From NCBI RefSeq assembly GCF_012935695.1, contig NZ_CP052859.1:3389001-3453000 (forward strand): a DNA stretch of 64,000 nt, read 5' to 3'. How positions within the stretch are numbered: position 1 is the first letter of the stretch; the number at the start of each line of letters is the position of its first letter. Source of the DNA: Pseudomonas sp. ADAK18. Lineage in GTDB: Bacteria; Pseudomonadota; Gammaproteobacteria; Pseudomonadales; Pseudomonadaceae. The translations under genes were made by a program, and so were the position numbers. Positions 56,498 to 64,000 of this stretch are shown here, one piece after another. The notes beneath the pieces are model-generated. The model was not told the origin of the DNA and made no database searches. It worked only from the letters and a program-made list of their open reading frames with translations.

Positions 56498-57835
56498 ATG
56501 ACGAGCCCATCCACCGAACAGGTAAGCCCTCAAACCCTGCGAAAGGTGATCATCGCCGCCGGCATCGGCAATTTCGTCGAGTGGTTCGACTTCGCCGTCT
56601 ATGGCTTTCTCGCCACCACCATCGCCCAACAATTCTTCCCCAGCAGCGATGCCAGTGCCGCATTGCTCAAGACCTTCGCCGTGTTCGCTGTCGCCTTTGC
56701 GTTCCGCCCTCTGGGTGGGATTTTCTTCGGCATGCTGGGCGACAGGATCGGGCGCAAGCGCACCCTGGCGATGACAATTTTGCTGATGGCCGGTGCAACC
56801 ACCTTGATCGGTCTCCTGCCCTCCTACGCCGCCATCGGTGTCGCGGCGCCGATTCTGTTGTCGCTGATCCGCTGCGCCCAGGGTTTTTCCGCCGGGGGTG
56901 AATACGCCGGGGCCTGTGCTTACTTGATGGAGCATGCGCCGAGTGATAAACGCGCCTGGTATGGCAGCTTCGTCCCGGTGTCGACGTTTTCCGCCTTCGC
57001 CGCCGCAGCGGTGGTGGCCTATGCACTTGAAGCGTCGTTATCCGCCGAGGCGATGGGCAGTTGGGGTTGGCGCCTGCCGTTTCTGATTGCCGCGCCGTTG
57101 GGGCTGGTGGGGCTGTATCTGCGCTGGAAGCTGGATGAGACGCCGGCCTTCCAGGCGGTGAAGCAGGAACATGCCGTCGCTCATTCGCCCCTCAAGGAAA
57201 CCTTGCGCAACCATGGTGCGGCGATCTGCTGCCTGGGCGCTTTTGTGTCACTTACGGCGCTGTCGTTTTATATGTTCACCACTTACTTTGCGACGTACCT
57301 GCAAGTCGCGGGTGGGCTGAGTCGTGCGGCGGCGTTGTTGGTGTCGCTGATTGCGTTGATTTTCGCGGCGGCGATTTGCCCGCTGGCGGGGTTGTATTCG
57401 GACCGGTTCGGGCGTCGGGTCACAGTGATGACGGCCTGTGTGTTGTTGATGGTGGTGGTGTACCCGTCGTTCCTGATGGCGAGTTCGGGGTCGTTCGCGG
57501 CGTCTATTGTCGGCGTGATGTTGCTGGCGGTGGGTGCGGTGTTGTGTGGGGTGGTCACAGCGGCCTTGCTGTCGGAGACCTTTCCGACCCGCACGCGGTA
57601 CACCGCGTCGGCGATTACTTACAACATGGCCTACACGCTCTTCGGTGGTACCGCGCCGCTGGTGGCGACGTGGTTGATCAGCACCACTGGCAGCAACTTG
57701 TCGCCGGCGTTTTATTTGATCGCGGTGGCGTTGCTGGCGTTGGCGGGTGGGTTGGCGTTGCCGGAGACGTCGAGGATTTCCCTGCATGAGGTGGGTGCGG
57801 AGGAAAAAGGCGCAGCGCCGTTGCTCTCGCGTTAA
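56498..57835 (+). CDS. MHS family MFS transporter (metabolite:H+ symporter)
   Basis: 445 residues from the ATG at 56498 with 12 hydrophobic segments. The opening AAGIGNFVEWFDFAVYGFLAT and the loop motif GMLGDRIGRKRTLAM are hallmarks of the MHS branch (ProP, KgtP, ShiA and relatives), which take up organic acids or betaines with protons. The substrate cannot be deduced. Probably co-transcribed with the racemase-type gene that starts 37 bases downstream. Confidence 0.92.
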   Translation: MTSPSTEQVSPQTLRKVIIAAGIGNFVEWFDFAVYGFLATTIAQQFFPSSDASAALLKTFAVFAVAFAFRPLGGIFFGMLGDRIGRKRTLAMTILLMAGATTLIGLLPSYAAIGVAAPILLSLIRCAQGFSAGGEYAGACAYLMEHAPSDKRAWYGSFVPVSTFSAFAAAAVVAYALEASLSAEAMGSWGWRLPFLIAAPLGLVGLYLRWKLDETPAFQAVKQEHAVAHSPLKETLRNHGAAICCLGAFVSLTALSFYMFTTYFATYLQVAGGLSRAAALLVSLIALIFAAAICPLAGLYSDRFGRRVTVMTACVLLMVVVYPSFLMASSGSFAASIVGVMLLAVGAVLCGVVTAALLSETFPTRTRYTASAITYNMAYTLFGGTAPLVATWLISTTGSNLSPAFYLIAVALLALAGGLALPETSRISLHEVGAEEKGAAPLLSR

Positions 57836-57872
57836 AGTCGGCGGGTGTTCAAAAACGCCGAGAACCTGAGCC

Positions 57873-58544
57873 ATGCGGATTACCTGCCTTCATACCGCCC
57901 ACAGCAACATTGCGGTGTTTGACGCTGCCGCAAGAACGCTGGGTATTGGCCCGGATGTATTGCACCACGAAGTCCGGGCCGACCTGCTGGCAGCGGCTGA
58001 ACACGCCGGCAAGTTGACTACGGATATAGCCCATGAAGCGCGCTTGGCGCTGGTTTCACTGGCCCAGCACTGCGACGCCGTTGTGCTCACGTGTTCGACC
58101 CTCGGCCCGGCGGTTGAACACATCAGCACGCACGCCCAAGTACCGATTTTGAGAGCGGATGAAGCCCTGGCATTGGCGGCTGTTCACGTCGGCGGGAAGA
58201 TTGTGGTGCTGTGCGCGGTCGAAACCACCCTCGCCCCAACCTCCCGTCTGTTTTCCCAGGCTACACAGCACACCAAGGCATCGGTCGAGGTGCAGTGGGT
58301 TCCGGGAGCATGGGCGATGTTCAAGGCGGGAGACATCGACGGCTATCTGGCGACCATCGCGCAGGCTGCTGACCGTGCCTATGTGAATGGCGCCTCTATC
58401 GTGGCGCTGGGGCAAGCGTCCATGAGCGGCGCGGCTTCGCTCGTGACGACGGGCCCTGCCCCGCTGACCAGTGCATCGACGGGCCTGCGGGCTGCGCTGG
58501 ACGCGGTATTGAATCGCGCCAAACGTGGGTATGATCCGAGATAA
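57873..58544 (+). CDS. Aspartate/glutamate racemase family protein
   Basis: 223 residues. The first catalytic Cys is present in VVLTCSTLGPAVEH (C74). Where many members have a second Cys, this protein reads IVALGQASMSGAA, so true racemase activity is doubtful; some relatives with one Cys act as isomerases or decarboxylases. Downstream of an organic-acid-type transporter, which hints at catabolism of a chiral acid. Inference only. Confidence 0.8.
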   Translation: MRITCLHTAHSNIAVFDAAARTLGIGPDVLHHEVRADLLAAAEHAGKLTTDIAHEARLALVSLAQHCDAVVLTCSTLGPAVEHISTHAQVPILRADEALALAAVHVGGKIVVLCAVETTLAPTSRLFSQATQHTKASVEVQWVPGAWAMFKAGDIDGYLATIAQAADRAYVNGASIVALGQASMSGAASLVTTGPAPLTSASTGLRAALDAVLNRAKRGYDPR

Positions 58545-58565
58545 CCCCTGATTGGACCCACGCTC

Positions 58566-59018
58566 ATGCCCGCGTCCCAAACCCGCCCCTCCCCCGCGCC
58601 ACTCCTCAACCCCGGCGAAACCGTGGTGTTGTTCGATGGTGTGTGCAAGCTGTGCAATGGCTGGGCGCGGTTCCTGATTCGCCATGATGAGCAACGGCGC
58701 GTGCGGTTGGCGGCGGTACAGTCGCCGGAAGGTCAGGCGCTGCTGGCCTGGGCAGGGTTGCCGTTGGATCAGTTCGAGACCCTGGCGGTGATTCGCGACC
58801 CGCATTATTGGGTACGTTCGGATGCGGTTTTCGAAATCATTGCCCAACTGCCTGCCGGTTGGCGTCCATTGCTGCTGTTGCGTGGCGTCCCGCGGGTGCT
58901 TCGGGATTGGGCTTACGATCGCATTGCGCGCAATCGCTATCGGCTCTTTGGGAAGTACGACACCTGTCTGTTACCGAACCCCGACCATGAACAACGCTTT
59001 TTGAAGGAGCCGCTATGA
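58566..59018 (+). CDS. DCC family (DUF393) thiol-disulfide oxidoreductase-like protein
   Basis: 150 residues. The name-giving motif DGVCKLCNGW lies near residue 25-34, followed by the conserved RFLIRHD and the C-terminal YRLFGKYDTCLLP. Thioredoxin-like fold, CXXC redox pair, cytoplasmic. Partner unknown. Starts 21 bases after the racemase-type gene. Confidence 0.9.
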   Translation: MPASQTRPSPAPLLNPGETVVLFDGVCKLCNGWARFLIRHDEQRRVRLAAVQSPEGQALLAWAGLPLDQFETLAVIRDPHYWVRSDAVFEIIAQLPAGWRPLLLLRGVPRVLRDWAYDRIARNRYRLFGKYDTCLLPNPDHEQRFLKEPL

Positions 59019-59042
59019 ACGCCTTGGTGCGCATCAACTGAA

Positions 59043-59078
59043 TGACTGATCGTTCCCACACGTGGGAACGATCAGTCA
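59043..59078. terminator. Bidirectional terminator palindrome
   Basis: TGACTGATCGTTCCCA and TGGGAACGATCAGTCA pair perfectly over 16 bases around CACG. It separates the DCC gene from the convergent MetAP-like gene, and the stop codon of the latter (59072-59074) lies inside it. Confidence 0.8.
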
Positions 59079-59938
59079 AGCAACCGGCTGAGCAACCGGT
59101 GCCCGTCCGCCGTCACCACTACCATTGCTGACAGCATCACACCGTCTGCACCGTCCTGTGTGAGCAAGCTCCAGAAATCAGGTGGCTGGTATCTAACCCC
59201 ATAGGTGCCGGCCTTTGCGATGACATATACGTTCAGTACCTGCCCAGGCAGCATCAGGGTGTCATCGTCATCGCTGCCTCTATAACCAAGCACCTGAGGC
59301 TTCTGAATCCGCGCCTGTCCCATGGCATAACCCGAAAACTCACGCACCGCGACCGACCGGTTGGCATCCAACACCTGTTGAATCGCCTCGCCGACCTTGA
59401 ACAGCCGCTCACCACCTCGCACTTGGGCGATGCCACTCTGCAGCGCACTGCGCGCCGTGGCTAGCAACTGACGCTGTTGCGGGGTGGCATTGGGCGTCGC
59501 GAATGTCCAGACCTGGGCGACATGGGCCTGGGCCGATGCGGCCACCAGTTCCACTTTAACCAAGGCAGCCTCAGGGAAAGGGGCGTCGGTGGGCGGTGCG
59601 GCGCTCACCTGGTTATTCACCGAAACCGGCACTGCCGCCGGGTAGCCTTTATAGCCCATCATCATCGGCAGCCAGCCGTGCTGCTCATATTGCGCGAGCA
59701 GATAGGCCTGAATCGCCGTGCCGCTACCACCCTTGCGGACCATCGGTTTGACCTTGAGCAACAGATCGCTGGCCAAGGGCGCGAGCCGCGTTTCTTCTGT
59801 GAGAATAGTTTCGCTATCCAACTGCGCGATGCTTGCCGCGCGGGCTCTGATAGCATCGCTGTAGGCGTCGAGCGACAGTTCGCTGGCGTTCGTACTCATG
59901 CAAAACAGCAATGGTAGTAGTCCCAGTCTTTTCAACAT
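59072..59938 (-). CDS. Secreted methionine aminopeptidase-like protein without metal ligands
   Basis: 288 residues from the ATG at 59938, which opens a signal peptide (MLKRLGLLPLLFCMSTNA). The rest aligns along its whole length with type I MetAP: GYKGYPAAVPVSVNNQV for GYHGYPKSVCISINEVV, VAVREFSGYAMGQ for SVVREYCGHGIGR, and QKPQVLGYR for EEPQVLHY. All five metal ligands are changed: the first Asp is Glu (KVELV), the second Asp is lost, the His of CGHG is Tyr (SGYA), and both Glu are absent. His79 is also lost (NNQVSAAP). So it is an exported pseudo-peptidase, perhaps a binding protein. In-frame codons upstream of 59938 precede the signal peptide. Confidence 0.8.
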   Translation of the reverse strand: MLKRLGLLPLLFCMSTNASELSLDAYSDAIRARAASIAQLDSETILTEETRLAPLASDLLLKVKPMVRKGGSGTAIQAYLLAQYEQHGWLPMMMGYKGYPAAVPVSVNNQVSAAPPTDAPFPEAALVKVELVAASAQAHVAQVWTFATPNATPQQRQLLATARSALQSGIAQVRGGERLFKVGEAIQQVLDANRSVAVREFSGYAMGQARIQKPQVLGYRGSDDDDTLMLPGQVLNVYVIAKAGTYGVRYQPPDFWSLLTQDGADGVMLSAMVVVTADGHRLLSRLLD

Positions 59939-60168
59939 GACCTTCCTTGGGCGTCCATTATCGGGCTCGGCGTCTTGCGCCGGGGGACTCATTCTAATGC
60001 CAGTCAGCCCAGTAATCTCTTCCGGCACAGCGCTTCGTGAGTGGGTGCGTTTGTGCTAGCTTCCACGGCCGCAATAAACGCAGTGAAATACTGAACGAAA
60101 CCTAGCACTGCCACGCGTACAGTAAATGGAATTTTCTGATGGCTATAGTGCAACCACCGGAGCCCGCA

Positions 60169-60540
60169 ATGCCCTCTACCAAACGCGACAGCGCACGTAT
60201 CGAACGTCGTCTGGTCGCGACCCTGACCGAAGCCTGTGAAACCGCCAAAGCTGAAATCCTCGGATTTGACTGGCTGACGCACGAAGTCGACTACACAGCC
60301 TTCCCCCAAAGCCTGCGAGTGATCTGGGTATTTGATACCCGATCAAACAAGGAGCAAGCCCTGGCAAAGGGAGAAGGCCAACGAATGCGTGAACTGACGG
60401 GCGCGGCACTCAGGGATGCCGATGTGGATCTGCCGTCATTGGAGCGCTGCGTACGGTTCGACTCCGAGGAGGAATGCCGCATTCAGCAGGCCGGAGATTG
60501 GCGTCTGCGCCTGGCCAAGTTGCATGCGGTAAAGGGGTAA
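60169..60540 (+). CDS. Conserved hypothetical protein
   Basis: 123 residues from the ATG at 60169, chosen because GGAG lies nine bases in front of it; an ATG at 60139 would add 10 residues. MPSTKRDSARIERRLVATLT at the start and EVDYTAFPQSLRVIWVFDT in the middle suggest a small alpha/beta domain. Soluble, no known family name. Probably co-transcribed with the DUF1289 gene that starts 4 bases after its stop. Confidence 0.72.
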   Translation: MPSTKRDSARIERRLVATLTEACETAKAEILGFDWLTHEVDYTAFPQSLRVIWVFDTRSNKEQALAKGEGQRMRELTGAALRDADVDLPSLERCVRFDSEEECRIQQAGDWRLRLAKLHAVKG

Positions 60541-60544
60541 GGTC

Positions 60545-60724
60545 TTGGCTAAAGATATCGAGAATCCATGTGTCTCAATCTGTCAGCTCAGTGGCGATCT
60601 ATGCGTCAGCTGTGGTCGGAGCAAGGAGGACATTCGCAAGTGGAAGCGGATGAAGCGCCCCGAGAAGATGGCCGCCGTGCAGAGAGCATCTGTGCGGTTG
60701 AAGGCGTTGAAAAAAGGCAAGTGA
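60545..60724 (+). CDS. DUF1289 domain protein
   Basis: 59 residues with the DUF1289 cysteine pattern PCVSICQLSGDLCVSCGRS and the following RKWKRMKRPEK. The start is a TTG at 60545 with AAGGGG upstream; no ATG is available in frame. The four Cys probably bind a metal. Function unknown. Too short for common ORF cut-offs. Confidence 0.8.
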   Translation: MAKDIENPCVSICQLSGDLCVSCGRSKEDIRKWKRMKRPEKMAAVQRASVRLKALKKGK

Positions 60725-61108
60725 CGGTGACTCGTCAAGGATTGCATAGGTATCTACCCATCTTTTAAATCCTGCGAAACCTGTTTTGAATCCTGCGAAA
60801 ACCTGTAGCCGCTGCCGAGGCACGAGGCTGCGATGCGGGCCGCAGGACCGCCTTGGGGCCGCTTCGGTCGAGCGCGACCCCGGTCCCATCGCAGCCTCGT
60901 GCCTCGGTAGCGGCTACAGGGTTTCGGGGGGGCAAGAAATGTGCAGGTGCACTTTGTCACGCCCTGAATTGATATGATTATTTTCAGATGTGTTGCATAT
61001 TGAATTTTATTATGTCATTTATTGCTCCGCCGATCACAGGACCGATCCACCGCGCCACCCCGGATGGCGGGCACCCGCTTTCCCAAATGCCCCCAAGGAG
61101 TCAACAAT
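60725..61108. other. Intergenic region with a long inverted repeat and the ABC transporter promoter
   Basis: 384 bases. Holds the palindrome at 60802-60920 and, near 60960-61020, an AT-rich stretch likely to carry the promoter of the ABC transporter operon. The frames inside come from the palindrome. Confidence 0.5.
60802..60920. repeat. Long inverted repeat, about 36-base arms
   Basis: CCTGTAGCCGCTGCCGAGGC and its reverse complement ending at 60920, continuing inward through CACGAGGCTGCGATG. One mismatch in the outer 20 bases (GCTGCCG versus CGGTAGC). Probably a dispersed palindromic repeat. Confidence 0.85.
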
Positions 61109-61885
61109 TTGAACAAGACAGAACTTCTAGGCGCTCTGGTGCTGTGCGCTTTCAGCTTCCTGGCACATGCCGACGAAGACAGCCTGCGTATCGGTATCGA
61201 AGCCGCCTACCCGCCCTTCTCCTTCAAGACACCCGAGGGCAACGTCAGCGGGTTCGATTACGACATCGGCAACGCCCTGTGCGAAGAAATGAAGGTCAAA
61301 TGCGAGTGGGTCATCCAGGAGTTCGACGGCATGATCCCGTCGCTCAAAGTGCGCAAGATCGATGCCGTGCTGTCGTCCATGTCCATCACCGAAGACCGGA
61401 TGAAGTCCGTGGACTTCAGCAAAAAGTACTACCACACACCGGGCAAGTTCGCGATGAAGGCCGGCAGCGTGATCAATGACCCGTTGGTGGACCTCAAGGG
61501 TAAGAAAGTCGGCGTGCAACGCTCCTCGACTTACGATCGTTTTGCCACCGAACAACTGGAAAATGCCGGCGTTGTCGTGGTGCGCTACGGCTCACAAAAT
61601 GAAGCCTTCCTGGACCTTGCCTCGGGTCGTCTGGACGCTACCCTCGCCGACATCGTCAACACCGATGAGAGCTTCATCAAAACACCGGCTGGCCAGGGCT
61701 TCGCACTGACAGGGCCCGACATCAACGACCCGAAGTATTTTGGCCGCGGCGCCGGGATCGCCGTGCGTAAAGGCGACACTGCCAACGTTGCGCGCCTGAA
61801 TGCCGCGATTGATGCCATTCGCGCCAATGGCAAGTACCAGCAAGTGATGGCCAAGTACTTCGCGTTCGATATCTACGGCGAGTAA
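61109..61885 (+). CDS. ABC transporter substrate-binding protein, basic amino acid type (HisJ/ArgT)
   Basis: 258 residues from a TTG at 61109 with AAGGAG eight bases upstream; this start leads directly into a Sec signal peptide (NKTELLGALVLCAFSFLAHA). The signature of family 3 binding proteins follows: RIGIEAAYPPFSFKTPEGN and GFDYDIGNALCEEM, with the middle VGVQRSSTYDRF. Binds lysine/arginine/ornithine/histidine-type amino acids in the periplasm. First gene of the transporter operon. Confidence 0.92.
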   Translation: MNKTELLGALVLCAFSFLAHADEDSLRIGIEAAYPPFSFKTPEGNVSGFDYDIGNALCEEMKVKCEWVIQEFDGMIPSLKVRKIDAVLSSMSITEDRMKSVDFSKKYYHTPGKFAMKAGSVINDPLVDLKGKKVGVQRSSTYDRFATEQLENAGVVVVRYGSQNEAFLDLASGRLDATLADIVNTDESFIKTPAGQGFALTGPDINDPKYFGRGAGIAVRKGDTANVARLNAAIDAIRANGKYQQVMAKYFAFDIYGE

Positions 61886-61976
61886 GCCTTACCTTTAGCC
61901 CCGGCGCCGGCCCATTGCGGGCGTCTGTTGGGGCTTGTCTTGCGCGCCTCGCGGCGCTCGCTTGAGGAACTTCATC

Positions 61977-62666
61977 ATGCTCCACGGCTACGGATCGAGC
62001 ATTCTCGATGGCGCCTGGCTGACCATAAACCTGGCCTTGACGTCCATGTCCCTGGCAATTGCCCTGGGGCTGATCGGCGCGGCACTCAGGTTGTCACCCC
62101 TCAAATGGCTGGCCCTGCTCGGGGAAAGTTACACCACCCTGATTCGCGGCATTCCAGACTTGGTGCTGATCCTGCTGATTTTCTACGGTGGCCAGGATCT
62201 GGTGAACCGCATTGCCCTGGCGCTCGGTTACACCCACTACATCGATATCAACCCCTTTATCGCCGGCGTCTGCACCATGGGCTTCATTTTTGGCGCCTAC
62301 CTCTCGGAAACTTTTCGTGGCGCCTTCATGGCCATCCCCAAAGGTCAGGCCGAGGCCGGCGTGGCCTATGGCATGAGCGGTGTGCAGGTGTTCTGGCGAA
62401 TTCTGGTGCCACAGATGATTCGTTTCGCCATTCCCGGGTTCACCAACAATTGGTTGGTACTGACCAAGTCCACCGCGCTGATCTCGGTGATCGGCTTGCA
62501 AGACATGATGTTCAAAGCCAAGAACGCAGCGGATGCCACACACGAGCCCTTTACGTTTTTCCTCGCGGTGGCGGCGCTGTACCTGATGCTCACCAGCCTG
62601 TCCTTGCTGGTGCTGCGCTATCTGGAAAAACACTATTCGGTCGGCATCAAAGCCGCCGAATTGTGA
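61977..62666 (+). CDS. ABC transporter permease, HisQ/ArtQ type
   Basis: 229 residues from the ATG at 61977 (MLHGYGSSILDGAWLTINLA) with GAGGAA in front. Five or so membrane helices and the EAA loop (GQAEAGVAYGMSGVQVFWRI). One half of the membrane channel for basic amino acids. Confidence 0.93.
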   Translation: MLHGYGSSILDGAWLTINLALTSMSLAIALGLIGAALRLSPLKWLALLGESYTTLIRGIPDLVLILLIFYGGQDLVNRIALALGYTHYIDINPFIAGVCTMGFIFGAYLSETFRGAFMAIPKGQAEAGVAYGMSGVQVFWRILVPQMIRFAIPGFTNNWLVLTKSTALISVIGLQDMMFKAKNAADATHEPFTFFLAVAALYLMLTSLSLLVLRYLEKHYSVGIKAAEL

Positions 62667-62678
62667 GGGGAGCCACCC

Positions 62679-63377
62679 ATGATTCTCGACTACAACCTGA
62701 TCTGGGAAAACCTGCCGCTGTACTTCAATGGCGCCCTGTTGACCCTCAAAGTCCTGCTGATTTCCCTGGCCCTGGGTTTGGTATTGGCCATTCCACTGGC
62801 GCTGATGCGAGTGTCGCGATCGCCGTTGATCAACTTCCCGGCCTGGCTCTATACCTACGTGATTCGCGGCACGCCGATGCTGGTGCAATTGTTCCTGATC
62901 TATTACGGCCTGGCGCAGTTCGAAGCCGTGCGCCAAAGCGTGCTGTGGCCTTACCTCTCCAGCGCCACCTTTTGCGCCTGCCTGGCCTTTGCGATCAACA
63001 CCAGCGCCTATAGCGCAGAGCTGCTGGCCGGCAGTTTGAAATCCACCCCCCATGGCGAGATCGAAGCCGCCAAGGCCATGGGTATGTCGCGCCTGACCCT
63101 GTATCGCCGCATTCTCCTGCCGTCGGCCTTGCGCCGGGCACTGCCGCAGTACAGCAACGAAGTGCTGATGATGCTGCAAACCACCAGCCTGGCTTCCATC
63201 GTCACGCTCGTCGACATCACCGGGGCCGCGCGTACTGTCAGCTCACGGTTCTACCTACCGTTCGAGGCGTTTATCACCGCCGCGCTCATCTACCTCGTCC
63301 TGACCTTCATGCTCGTGCGCCTGTTCAAGTTGGCCGAGCGCCGTTGGCTGGCGTATCTGGCACCACGCAAGTACTAA
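62679..63377 (+). CDS. ABC transporter permease, HisM type
   Basis: 232 residues; membrane helices and the EAA loop EIEAAKAMGMSRLTLYRRILLP. Partner of the preceding permease, 12 bases downstream. The ATPase gene is not seen up to the window edge; it may follow the next gene. Confidence 0.93.
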   Translation: MILDYNLIWENLPLYFNGALLTLKVLLISLALGLVLAIPLALMRVSRSPLINFPAWLYTYVIRGTPMLVQLFLIYYGLAQFEAVRQSVLWPYLSSATFCACLAFAINTSAYSAELLAGSLKSTPHGEIEAAKAMGMSRLTLYRRILLPSALRRALPQYSNEVLMMLQTTSLASIVTLVDITGAARTVSSRFYLPFEAFITAALIYLVLTFMLVRLFKLAERRWLAYLAPRKY

Positions 63378-63386
63378 GGAGCTGCT

Positions 63387-64000
63387 ATGGAGCATATTCA
63401 ACACCGCTTGCCGTGGAGTGCATCGGGCACCGAACGAACGCTGACACTGTTTCGTTTTGGCAGTGGCGCACGCAAAGCGTACATCCAGGCGTCCTTGCAT
63501 GCCGACGAGTTGCCGGGGATGCGCGTCGCCGTCGAGCTCAAGCGCCGTCTTCTGGAACTGGAAACACAAGGCCGCCTGACCGGGGTGATCGAGTTGGTGC
63601 CCCTGGCCAATCCGATCGGTATCGCCCAGATGTTCCAGGCCACCCATCAGGGGCGCTTTGAGTTCTCCAGCGGCAAGAACTTCAATCGTGACTTTCCGGA
63701 GTTGGTCGATACCGTTGCACCGCTGCTGGAAGGCCAATTGGGAGCCGATGCCGACGCCAACGTGGCACTGATCCGCCGTGCCATGGGCGATGCCCTCGCC
63801 GCCATGCCGGCACCGACCTCGGAACTCGACGGCCTGCGCCGCTTGTTGCTGCAGCATGCCTGCGATGCCGATGTGGTGCTGGACCTGCACTGCGATTTCG
63901 AGTCGGTCATGTTGTTGTATGCAATGCCGCAGCACTGGCCACGCTTGCAGTCACTGGCCGCACGCCTCGGCGCCGAGGTCACGTTATTGGCCGAAGCGGC
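63387..64000 (+). CDS. Succinylglutamate desuccinylase/aspartoacylase family protein, 3' partial
   Basis: The frame opens at the ATG 63387 with AAGGAG in front and runs out of the window; 204 codons are visible. LHADELPGMRVAVELKRRLLELE carries the His and Glu zinc ligands, and VVLDLHCDFE the second His, the M14-type core of the AstE/AspA family. Encoded next to a basic amino acid transporter, it probably deacylates or hydrolyses an amino acid derivative. Substrate unknown. Confidence 0.85.
   Translation, partial: MEHIQHRLPWSASGTERTLTLFRFGSGARKAYIQASLHADELPGMRVAVELKRRLLELETQGRLTGVIELVPLANPIGIAQMFQATHQGRFEFSSGKNFNRDFPELVDTVAPLLEGQLGADADANVALIRRAMGDALAAMPAPTSELDGLRRLLLQHACDADVVLDLHCDFESVMLLYAMPQHWPRLQSLAARLGAEVTLLAEA

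Overview
The window looks like chromosomal DNA of a Pseudomonas of the fluorescens group. It is GC-rich and holds the typical Pseudomonas gene order leuC-leuD-methyltransferase-leuB-asd-asd paralogue-fimV-truA-trpF-accD-folC-SPOR-cvpA-purF-metZ-SDR. It also holds gltX beside a tRNA-Glu/tRNA-Ala cluster, uvrB beside an aromatic aminotransferase, and several REP palindromes of the pseudomonad type. This assignment rests on protein and synteny recognition only.

Region by region. 1-6.9 kb: end of an FAD amine oxidase gene, then a four-gene operon on the minus strand for a periplasmic molybdenum hydroxylase (Tat-exported Mo subunit, 2Fe-2S subunit, tri-haem cytochrome c, XdhC maturation factor). 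7.2-7.8 kb: tRNA-Val and two identical tRNA-Asp genes with promoter and terminator. 7.8-27.5 kb: a long minus-strand run of biosynthetic and cell-envelope genes (methionine, purine, folate, fatty acid, tryptophan, pseudouridine, FimV, lysine/threonine and leucine pathways). It is interrupted by one IS110/IS1111-type insertion next to a REP pair. 27.6-31.9 kb: a LysR regulator and a five-PAS GGDEF-EAL protein. 32.0-33.5 kb: a small AT-rich islet with two proteins that share a hydrophobic segment and a proline-rich linker; one has a papain-like Cys/His arrangement. 34.0-42.0 kb: dusC, thioesterase, hydrolase, tetR, tRNA cluster, gltX and an EmrAB-type efflux pair. 42.3-45.9 kb: uvrB and an aminotransferase.

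46-56 kb is the accessory part. It carries small conserved proteins, a DUF6124 gene with a strikingly self-complementary leader, a RES-domain protein back to back with an Apea-like HEPN protein, a MITE-like insertion, a DUF4365 nuclease-like protein, and two small genes bracketed by the same palindromic repeat. It ends with a lipoprotein resembling T6SS immunity proteins. 56.5-64 kb returns to housekeeping-type genes: an MHS transporter, a racemase family protein, a DCC thiol protein, a secreted methionine-aminopeptidase-like protein that has lost its metal ligands, and a basic amino acid ABC transporter. A succinylglutamate desuccinylase-like gene runs off the end.

The most unusual items are the DUF6124 leader (47884-48084), the paired secreted-looking proteins (32047-33500), the repeat-bracketed cassettes (54130-55210), the RES/HEPN pair (48836-51626) and the metal-less MetAP-like protein (59072-59938).
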